From the NCBI RefSeq assembly GCF_035818615.1, contig NZ_JAYKZY010000002.1, positions 1,862,501 through 1,926,500 of the forward strand: a stretch of 64,000 nucleotides of DNA. The letters are read 5' to 3'. A model generated the notes under the pieces. The model did no database searches. It was not told the DNA's origin and was given only the letters and a program-made list of their open reading frames with translations. Positions 57,644-64,000 of this stretch are shown here, in pieces; within the stretch, counting starts at the first letter, position 1; every line of letters starts with the position of its first letter. Origin of the DNA: Sphingobium sp. CR2-8. GTDB taxonomy: Bacteria > Pseudomonadota > Alphaproteobacteria > Sphingomonadales > Sphingomonadaceae. The position numbers were made by a program, and so were the translations under genes.

Positions 57644-60203
57644 AATAATAACCGCCTGCGGGATTGAAGGGCGACGGGCCATAATAGCCTTGGCCCGTTT
57701 GGGGATTGCCCGGTCCGTTGGTTTCGGGACGGACGTCGAACAGGTTTGTGGCGCCGACGGACAGGGTCGCGAAATCCGTCACCTTCGCGCTGATGCTGGC
57801 GTCGGTGATGATCTTCGCGCCGAAATAGCGATCGTCGCCCGCGGCGGTGCGCTGCGTATATTTGCCGTAGCGGGTGTTGGTGATGCTGACGCCGAAGATG
57901 CCCCTGGACCAGTTCAGGGTGCTGACCAGCTTGGTGCGGGGCTGGAGCACTTCGAGTTCGCCGATCTTGTCGCCGCCGAAGAAGACAGAGCCTGCGCCGA
58001 GCAGCGACGCGCCATTGGCGCCGAACAGCTGGGACGGCGTGGCGACGATGTCGGTGACCTTCGTCCTGCTGTAGTTGAAGGCGAAGGTGACGCCCAGCTT
58101 GCCGAAATCGCCGAGGCCGGTCGCATAATCGGCGACGAGGTCGAAGCCCTTCGTTTCGGTGTCGGCGGCATTGATGAAATATTCCGCCTGCTCGATGTCC
58201 GACAGGCCGTTGGCGGCGAGGATCGCGGAAATGCCGGTGCCGAACAGGCGACCGGTGCGTTCGATCCGATCCTTGATCTTGATATAATAGCCGTCGAGCG
58301 TGATGGAGAGCGAAGGCAACGGCGTGAAGACGAGGCCGAGGCCTGCATTCCAGGTCTTTTCCGCTTTGAGCGGCTTGGCGCCCAGCAATTGGCCGACCGT
58401 GCTGTCCGCCGTCACCAGCTTGGCGACAGTGGGGCGCAGTTCGGTCTGGCCGGTTTCGGCGTTGAAGAAGGAGGAGGTGCGGCCGTCCGTCTGGGCATAG
58501 CCGATCTGCGTCAGCGAGGGCGCGCGGAAGCCGGTGCCCACCGTACCACGAAGGGCGAGCGTTGGGCTGAATTCATAGCGGCTGTTGAGCTTCAGGCCGA
58601 TCGGACTGCCCGACCCGTCGCTATAATGTTCGGCGCGGAGGGCGGCGCCGATATACCAGGCGTCGAGCGGATAGATGCTGAGGTCGACATAAGCGGCATA
58701 AACCTTGCGGCTGATATCGGCTTCGTCGGCGGGCGACAGGACGATCGCGCCCTGCACCACCGGCGAGGCGATACGGCCGACATTCCAGTCATATTGCTGG
58801 TCGCCCGGCCGGAAGGTGTAGGTCGCGGGTTGATAGGCCAACGGATCGCCGGCGAAGGTGCGGAAGCGATCAAGCCTGTATTCGCCACCGACCGAAACCT
58901 GGAGCGGCCGGGCCAGGCCTATGTCGAATTCCCGATGCAGGTCGACATTATGGGTCCATTGGCGAAATTCGAAATTGGCGAGATTGGGCCAGTTGGTGGG
59001 ACTGGTGGGACCAAGCGAGGGGCGGATGGAGAGTTTCGAAAACTGGCGGCTGGCGTCGCGGCCGAAGGAGGAGGAGAGATCATAGTCCCAGCCCGCCAAC
59101 GTCCCTTTCAGCCCGCCGACGAACTGGAAATCCGTTTCGTCAATATTGTTGAGCGGATAATAGCCATCGGGAAACAGCGCCGTGAAATTGGCGGTGCTGT
59201 TGGGCCGACGGAAGTTGTTGCCGATCTGGGCGTCGCGCTCACCATAGGTGCCGAAGCTGTAGAGGGTGACATTCTCGGTCACCGGCAGTTGGGCGTTGTA
59301 GCCCAGGTTGAACGCCTCGATCTGCGGGTCGCCATTATGCGCGCCGTCGCGGTTCCACGCCGCGTTGCGGACGTTTGCGGCGGCGACGTTTGCTTCCACC
59401 TGCGCGCGAGTCAGGCCGCTGGTCGCCACGACCTGATCGATGGTGCGGCCTGCGGGCAGGCCATAAAGGTTGGTGTCGGTCGCGGGCAGATTCCACCACG
59501 CGCCGCCGCGCTTGCGGATGTCGCCGCTGACGGTGAGGAAACCGCCATCGTCGCCGATCTTCGTGCCGTAGCGGATCGTGCCCTTCCAGCTGTCCGGCTT
59601 GCCATTGGCCGAATAGAGCGTGCCATAGGTGAAGTCGCCGCTCAGCCCTTCCTTTTCGGCCAGTTGGATGTTGATGACGCCCGCGATCGCGTCCGTGCCA
59701 TATTGGGCGGCGGCGCTGTCCTTGAGTATTTCGATCCGGTCGATGCCGCTGGTCGGGATGAGGTCGATATCGACCGGGTTGGACCCCGATGTATCGGCGG
59801 TCGAATTGCTGAGGAACGCCCCATTGTGGCGGCGCTTTCCGTTGACCAGCACCAGCGTATAGGCCGGGGCCAGGCCGCGATTGGTGACGGGACGGCCGAT
59901 CGAAAAGACGCCGGCATGGGTCGAGCCGAAATTGAGCGAGGGCAGCAGTTTCGACAGCGCTTCGCCAAATTCGGCCGATCCCGTCGCCTGGAGCTTATCC
60001 GCGCCGACGACGTCGATCGGAGCCGGGCTTTCCGCCACGGTCCGGGGCGCACCGCGGACGCCGGTGACGATGATCGTCCCGGCGTCGGCCGCCGCGTCGG
60101 CCGCCACCTGCGGGGCGATAGCGGTCTGCGCCGCCGCAGGTGCGACACCGAAAGCGACAGCTGCAAGCGCTGTAGAGGAAAGATAGCGGGCGACGGTTTT
60201 CAT
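57618..60203 (-). CDS. TonB-dependent outer membrane receptor
   Basis: An 861-residue receptor: signal peptide (about residues 1-25), plug domain with RIEILKDSAAAQYGTDAIAG, and a 22-strand-type barrel ending in aromatic YYGRIALAF. No extra N-terminal signalling domain is seen, so it is a plain transporter. Its neighbours, monooxygenases and sulfonate-type binding proteins, suggest uptake of an organosulfur compound rather than a siderophore. A hairpin in its leader covers the likely Shine-Dalgarno sequence. Confidence 0.93.
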   Translation of the reverse strand: MKTVARYLSSTALAAVAFGVAPAAAQTAIAPQVAADAAADAGTIIVTGVRGAPRTVAESPAPIDVVGADKLQATGSAEFGEALSKLLPSLNFGSTHAGVFSIGRPVTNRGLAPAYTLVLVNGKRRHNGAFLSNSTADTSGSNPVDIDLIPTSGIDRIEILKDSAAAQYGTDAIAGVINIQLAEKEGLSGDFTYGTLYSANGKPDSWKGTIRYGTKIGDDGGFLTVSGDIRKRGGAWWNLPATDTNLYGLPAGRTIDQVVATSGLTRAQVEANVAAANVRNAAWNRDGAHNGDPQIEAFNLGYNAQLPVTENVTLYSFGTYGERDAQIGNNFRRPNSTANFTALFPDGYYPLNNIDETDFQFVGGLKGTLAGWDYDLSSSFGRDASRQFSKLSIRPSLGPTSPTNWPNLANFEFRQWTHNVDLHREFDIGLARPLQVSVGGEYRLDRFRTFAGDPLAYQPATYTFRPGDQQYDWNVGRIASPVVQGAIVLSPADEADISRKVYAAYVDLSIYPLDAWYIGAALRAEHYSDGSGSPIGLKLNSRYEFSPTLALRGTVGTGFRAPSLTQIGYAQTDGRTSSFFNAETGQTELRPTVAKLVTADSTVGQLLGAKPLKAEKTWNAGLGLVFTPLPSLSITLDGYYIKIKDRIERTGRLFGTGISAILAANGLSDIEQAEYFINAADTETKGFDLVADYATGLGDFGKLGVTFAFNYSRTKVTDIVATPSQLFGANGASLLGAGSVFFGGDKIGELEVLQPRTKLVSTLNWSRGIFGVSITNTRYGKYTQRTAAGDDRYFGAKIITDASISAKVTDFATLSVGATNLFDVRPETNGPGNPQTGQGYYGPSPFNPAGGYYYGRIALAF

Positions 60204-60213
60204 GAATATATAT

Positions 60214-60231
60214 CCCCAAGAAACATTGGGG
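60214..60231 (-). promoter_or_regulatory. Leader hairpin containing the likely RBS of the TonB receptor
   Basis: CCCCAA-GAAACA-TTGGGG forms a 6-bp stem 10 bases before the ATG. On the minus strand the arm nearest the gene is TTGGGG, followed by AT, the only purine-rich candidate for ribosome binding, so pairing would hide it. Confidence 0.45.
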
Positions 60232-60325
60232 CTTGATCTATTTTCTACTTATATAGTTGAGAAATGACTTCCAACGCCGATCGATGAGTTTTAGTGAACT
60301 TTAGATGGTCTTTGCCTACGCCAAC

Positions 60326-61291
60326 TTATTGTTTCTGCGTGCTGGCGAAGCTGGTGTCGAAGGCCTGCGCCACGTCGCGCTTGCCGTCCGTCAGGCCCGC
60401 CTTCTGGAAACGAGCGGTGATCGCCTGTTCGTGCGCGATCATCTTTGCGTCGATGGGCTGGGCTATGCGGTTGTTCCGGTCGAAGCTGGCGCGGGCGATA
60501 TCCAACGGCAGGCCTGTTTCCTTTGCCAGCACCTGCGCGAACTGATCGGGATGCGCGCGCGCCCAGGCCACCGCCTTGGCTTCACGTTGTAGAAAATCTG
60601 CCAGTAGCGCGCGCTTGGGCTGAATGGAATCGGCGTTGGCGATGTCGATATAAAGCGGCAAGCCATAATCCTTGGCGTCGACCACGGCGCGGGCGCCTTC
60701 CTTGATCGCGACATTGGTATAGGGCGTCCAGATGGCCCAGGCGTCGATCGAGCCGCTGTCGAAGGCCGCCTTGGCGTCGCCCGGCGGCAGGAAGGTGACA
60801 TGGACCTTGTCGGCCGGTATCTTCGCTCGCTCCAGTGCCTGGAGCAGGAGATGATGGCCGATCGAACCGCGCGTGGTGGCAACAGATTGGCCGATCAGAT
60901 CCTGCGCGCTTTTGATCGGCGATCCGTTCTTGACGAGGATGGCCAGCGCTTCTCCCGCTTGCTTCGCGAGGGCCTGCACCCCGATCGCCTTGACCGGGCT
61001 GCCGCTTTGATAGGCGAAGATGAACGGCGCGTCGGCGGCCAGGCCAAGATCCGCCGCGCCACCGCCTACGGCTTCCAGCAAGGGCTGGGCCGCCGGAAAT
61101 TCCGACCATTCGACCCTATAGGGTGCGCCCTTCAGCACACCCGACGCGATCATCATGGATCTGACCTGCCCCTTCTGGTTCGCGACGCGCAGGACATTGT
61201 CATCGCCGCCCCTAAAGGTCGCGGCGGCAAGGCCGAGGCCCGCCACCGCGATAAGGGACGCCGACAGGATGACGACGGTCTTCTTGGACAT
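60326..61291 (-). CDS. ABC transporter substrate-binding protein, sulfonate type (2)
   Basis: A 321-residue SsuA/TauA-like binding protein with a Sec signal peptide (hydrophobic residues 6-25). Conserved parts include VEWSEFPAAQPLLEAV, QSVATTRGSIGHHLL and DAWAIWTPYTNVAI. It is a clear paralogue of the protein at 56678. It ends the unit that starts beyond the right edge, 3 bases after the SsuD-like gene. Confidence 0.9.
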   Translation of the reverse strand: MSKKTVVILSASLIAVAGLGLAAATFRGGDDNVLRVANQKGQVRSMMIASGVLKGAPYRVEWSEFPAAQPLLEAVGGGAADLGLAADAPFIFAYQSGSPVKAIGVQALAKQAGEALAILVKNGSPIKSAQDLIGQSVATTRGSIGHHLLLQALERAKIPADKVHVTFLPPGDAKAAFDSGSIDAWAIWTPYTNVAIKEGARAVVDAKDYGLPLYIDIANADSIQPKRALLADFLQREAKAVAWARAHPDQFAQVLAKETGLPLDIARASFDRNNRIAQPIDAKMIAHEQAITARFQKAGLTDGKRDVAQAFDTSFASTQKQ

Positions 61292-61294
61292 GGA

Positions 61295-62383
61295 TCAGCC
61301 CGCCAGTGCGAAGCTGGCAGCGTCGCGTTCGGCGACCTTGCGACGCACCACGGGCAGCAGTTCGCGGCCGTAAAGGATCGAGTCCGCCAGCGGATCGAAG
61401 CCCCGGATCAGGAAATGGTCGATGCCGATGTCATAATAATCGAGCATGGCGTCGGCCACCTGTTCAGGCGTGCCGACCAGGCCGGTGCTGTTGCCCGCCG
61501 CGCCGGTCAGTGCGGCGACGCCGGTCCACAGACGCTTGTCCTGTCGATTGGCGCTGGCGGTTTCCAGCAGGCGCAGCGCGCCGACATTGGGCGGGCGATG
61601 GCCGGTGATCGGCAGGCCTGCGGCGACGCGGTTTTCGCGCACCTGTTCCTCGATTTCCGCCGCCAGTTTCCAGGCGGCTTCCTCCGTATCGGCGATCACC
61701 GGGCGCAGCGAGAGCGAGAAGCCGGGATCGCGGCCATAGCGCGAGGCGGACTTGCGCACGGCGCGCACCGTGTCCTGTACCGCTTCGAGCGTTTCGCCCC
61801 AAAGCGCATAAACATCGGCATGGCGGCCCGCGACGTCGATCGCTTCATCCGACGAGCCGCCGAAGAAGACCGGCAGATTGTCGGGCTTGATCGCGCTGAA
61901 CGCCTGGCGGATGTCATAATATGTGCCCTGATGGTCGAAGGGCTTGGCCTGCGTCCATTCCTGGCGAAGGATATTGAGATACTCATCCGTGCGGGCATAG
62001 CGTTCCGCCTTCACCGTCTTGGTGTCGCCGTCGCGCGCCATTTCCTCATCCGCGCCGCCGGTGATGATGTGGACCGCGACGCGGCCGCCCGACAGCTGGT
62101 CGAGCGTGGCAAGCTGGCGCGCTGCCACGGTCGGCTGGGTAAAGCCGGGGCGATGGGCAACCAGGAAGCCCAGTTTCGTGGTGATGGCTGCGGCATGCGC
62201 CGCGACGATCTGGCTTTCCGGGCTGTTGGACCCGAAGGGGATGAGGACGCGGTCGAAGCCGCCCTCTTCCTGCGCTTTGGCCGCCGCGTTGACATAGTCG
62301 GTGTCGAGCACGCGGCTGCGCACGGCAGCCTGCGTTTCGGACCCGTTGTTGAAACCGATATAGCCGATGAACTTGACGCTCAT
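61295..62383 (-). CDS. SsuD-like alkanesulfonate monooxygenase
   Basis: A 362-residue FMNH2-dependent monooxygenase close in form to SsuD: FDRVLIPFGSNSPE, VAHRPGFTQPTVAARQLATL, GGRVAVHIITGG and LPVFFGGSSDEAI. Such enzymes release sulfite from alkanesulfonates. The gene lies between the rhodanese gene and a sulfonate-type binding protein, which supports desulfonation as its role. The exact substrate and the flavin reductase are not given by the window. Confidence 0.9.
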   Translation of the reverse strand: MSVKFIGYIGFNNGSETQAAVRSRVLDTDYVNAAAKAQEEGGFDRVLIPFGSNSPESQIVAAHAAAITTKLGFLVAHRPGFTQPTVAARQLATLDQLSGGRVAVHIITGGADEEMARDGDTKTVKAERYARTDEYLNILRQEWTQAKPFDHQGTYYDIRQAFSAIKPDNLPVFFGGSSDEAIDVAGRHADVYALWGETLEAVQDTVRAVRKSASRYGRDPGFSLSLRPVIADTEEAAWKLAAEIEEQVRENRVAAGLPITGHRPPNVGALRLLETASANRQDKRLWTGVAALTGAAGNSTGLVGTPEQVADAMLDYYDIGIDHFLIRGFDPLADSILYGRELLPVVRRKVAERDAASFALAG

Positions 62384-62401
62384 GGAAATTCTCCTGAAAA
62401 T

Positions 62402-63676
62402 TCAGATGACGGTAAAGCCGTGGGTGCCGTCGCGCTCCAGCTGGGCGACGAGGCCATATTCCCATTCGAGATAGGCCTGCATCGCAGCGGCCTTGTTGTC
62501 CGTGCCTTCGTAGGGCCGCTTATAGCGCCCCTCCGGTCCGCGTGGCGTGGGTGCGCCGTCCGGCCCCTTTTCCAGCGCGACCGCGGACCAGTCGATGTCG
62601 AGGATCGACACGTCCCAGCCCAGTTGGGCCAGCCAGGACGCGGTCATGTCCGCGCGCGGGCCGACATTGTCGGTGACGACGATGCGCGCGCCACGCACCG
62701 GGGCATTATGGTCGGTTTCCTGCACCAACTGGCCGCCCTGCGCATTGCGGAAGCCGGGCAGATGGCCGCTTTCATATTCGCGCGGCTGGCGCACGTCGTA
62801 GAGATAGAGGGTGCGGTCGGTATCCGCCTGGAACTGTGCGAGTTCGTCCCAGCCGATGCGCTTGACACCTGCGCGATAGGCGACGTCGCGGGCATGAACG
62901 CGCGCTTCCTCGATCGCGGCGCTATCGACTTCGGGCGCGGCGCGGGTCTGGCCGGTTTCCAATTGCTGACCCGCCAGCGTCCAGCCGATCGTGCCGTTGC
63001 GCAGCGCGAACACTTTGTTGGGAACGCCGGCATTGACCAGCGACTGCGCACCGATGATGGAGCGGGTGCGACCGGCGCAGTTGACGATGATGGTGGTGTC
63101 GGGATCAGGCGCGATCGTGCGCGCGCGCAGCGCCAGTTCCGCGCCCGGCACGCTGGTGCCGGTGGGGATGCTCATCGTGTTATATTCGTCGTAGCGGCGG
63201 GCGTCGACGATCTTGATATCAGCCTTTTCGTCGATCAGCGCCTGCACATCTTCCGCCGCAAGACTGGGCGTATGGCGGCGATGTTCGACCAGTTCGCCGA
63301 ACGCCTTGCTGTAGCTGTTGACGTCTTCGAACAGTTCGTAACCGGCCGCCGCCCAGGCGGACAGGCCCCCGTCCAGTTCGCGGACATCGGTATAGCCCAA
63401 TCCCTCGAGCCTTATGGCGGCCTTGTGCGCCAGTCCTTCGCCATTGTCGTAGACGATGATCGGCGTCGCCAGACGCGGGATGCGCCAGCGCGCCTCCGCA
63501 TCGATGCGGCGCAGCGGGATCTGCGCGGCGAAGAGAGGATGGCCCTGCGCAAATTCATGCTCTTCGCGCACGTCGATGATGGCGATCTCGCTCCCGACGA
63601 GCAGGGCGCGGCGGATGTCCTGCGGGGTGGCGGTCTGGATACGGTCGCCGATGCGATCAAGGGTCTGAATAGTCAT
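62402..63676 (-). CDS. Triple rhodanese-domain sulfurtransferase
   Basis: A 424-residue protein with three rhodanese-like domains (about residues 15-115, 140-240 and 285-380). Only the middle one has the catalytic cysteine (IIVNCAGRTRSI, C200); the first and third have Asp there (VYDNGEG, VTDNVGP). Rhodaneses move sulfane sulfur between thiols, sulfite or cyanide. The ATG at 63676 overlaps the cysteine-dioxygenase-like gene by four bases, which links sulfite or sulfide handling with cysteine oxidation. Confidence 0.9.
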   Translation of the reverse strand: MTIQTLDRIGDRIQTATPQDIRRALLVGSEIAIIDVREEHEFAQGHPLFAAQIPLRRIDAEARWRIPRLATPIIVYDNGEGLAHKAAIRLEGLGYTDVRELDGGLSAWAAAGYELFEDVNSYSKAFGELVEHRRHTPSLAAEDVQALIDEKADIKIVDARRYDEYNTMSIPTGTSVPGAELALRARTIAPDPDTTIIVNCAGRTRSIIGAQSLVNAGVPNKVFALRNGTIGWTLAGQQLETGQTRAAPEVDSAAIEEARVHARDVAYRAGVKRIGWDELAQFQADTDRTLYLYDVRQPREYESGHLPGFRNAQGGQLVQETDHNAPVRGARIVVTDNVGPRADMTASWLAQLGWDVSILDIDWSAVALEKGPDGAPTPRGPEGRYKRPYEGTDNKAAAMQAYLEWEYGLVAQLERDGTHGFTVI

Positions 63677-64000
63677 GCGGTTTTCGATCTGTCCCAAAGG
63701 TTGGGGATCACGCGGTTGGCGTAACCCGAGATGAAGCTTTTGGATGTGCCGTCGAGAGCGTAGGTCGCGCGCTCGACCGCGCCGATATTGGCGCCATAGA
63801 CATGGATGCTGACGGACGGCCGGTCCGAAAGGCCGTTGGTGACGCGATGGATGTCGCCGATGCACGGGGAGACGGCGTCCACCGCCCCTTCGTGCAGAAA
63901 CTCCTCACCCTCTTCGACCAGCGCCCCGTCGGGCAGGCGACGGAAGCGCTCCACCTTCTCGACGCCGCGCAACATGCCGACCAGGCCCCAGACGCTATGG
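63673..64000 (-). CDS. Cysteine dioxygenase-like cupin protein, C-terminal part (cut by window edge)
   Basis: The last 108 codons of a gene that begins beyond the right edge. The visible part has HSVWGLVGM, then GDIHRVTNG and SVSIHVYGANIGAVERATY, as in the cysteine dioxygenase (CDO) family of iron cupins, where the late His is an iron ligand. It ends with a typical SKSFISGYAN segment. Probably part of the sulfur operon, acting on cysteine or a related thiol. Confidence 0.82.
   Translation of the reverse strand, partial: HSVWGLVGMLRGVEKVERFRRLPDGALVEEGEEFLHEGAVDAVSPCIGDIHRVTNGLSDRPSVSIHVYGANIGAVERATYALDGTSKSFISGYANRVIPNLWDRSKTA

Noticed and set aside
57543..60236. An open frame of 897 codons on the plus strand opposite the TonB receptor
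   Set aside because: It is the antisense of a clearly recognisable receptor; long antisense frames are common in GC-rich DNA, and its translation has no domain-like sequence.
60800..63724. A 974-codon plus-strand frame opposite the sulfur genes
   Set aside because: It spans three well-supported minus-strand genes and has a shadow-type, Arg/Asp/His-rich composition.

Overview
This is a GC-rich alphaproteobacterial chromosome segment, most likely from a sphingomonad (Sphingobium/Sphingomonas type). The evidence is the tight nuoA-G order, the pgk-gap-tkt carbon cluster next to zapA/6S RNA/fau, an alphaproteobacterial GTTC-N7-GTTC SOS box in front of imuA-imuB-dnaE2, and abundant short palindromic repeats of the kind scattered through sphingomonad genomes. 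The taxon is inferred from gene content and style, not from a marker search.

Layout. (1) 1-5259: start of the complex I operon, nuoA to nuoG, on the minus strand; nuoG is cut by the window edge. (2) 5352-9871: minus-strand housekeeping genes: inositol monophosphatase, EF-P, an M23 endopeptidase-like protein, an L,D-transpeptidase and thiE. (3) 9941-16836: class I aldolase, an MFS exporter, then pgk, gap and tkt. (4) 16995-18969: zapA, 6S RNA, fau, a DUF2842 gene and three tandem tRNA-Asp genes. (5) 19012-26443: an AI-2E family permease, the branched-chain 2-oxoacid dehydrogenase operon bkdA1-bkdA2-bkdB, a frameshifted thyA, a RadC-like remnant protein and tRNA-Pro. (6) 26719-37512: an eight-gene plus-strand locus with a TldD/TldE-like pair, DUF4159, MoxR, DUF58, BatA-like, DUF4175-like and a large membrane protein (frameshifted). 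(7) 37497-42483: a small exoribonuclease, a spermidine-synthase-like protein, a gene-poor stretch, an IS91-type element with a tyrosine recombinase, and a tiny GIY-YIG gene bounded by perfect 37-bp inverted repeats. (8) 42741-54334: the SOS mutagenesis cassette imuA-imuB-dnaE2, divergent from a Czc-type heavy-metal RND operon. (9) 54438-64000: a minus-strand organosulfur-scavenging region with two flavin monooxygenases, two substrate-binding proteins, a TonB receptor, a triple rhodanese and a cysteine-dioxygenase-like protein, running off the window edge.

The most interesting candidates are: the 385-bp GIY-YIG unit, whose repeat arms share their palindromic core with a gene-less inverted pair at 29735-29798, resembling a REP/RAYT arrangement but with a different nuclease; the TldD/TldE-DUF4159-MoxR-DUF58 locus, which looks like an envelope-directed machine in which one possible Tat signal could export a peptidase pair; and a palindromic repeat that has entered bkdB in frame. 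Two genes (thyA and the last gene of the MoxR locus) are each broken by what looks like loss of one G from a run of eight, so either the assembly has homopolymer errors or both genes are really damaged.
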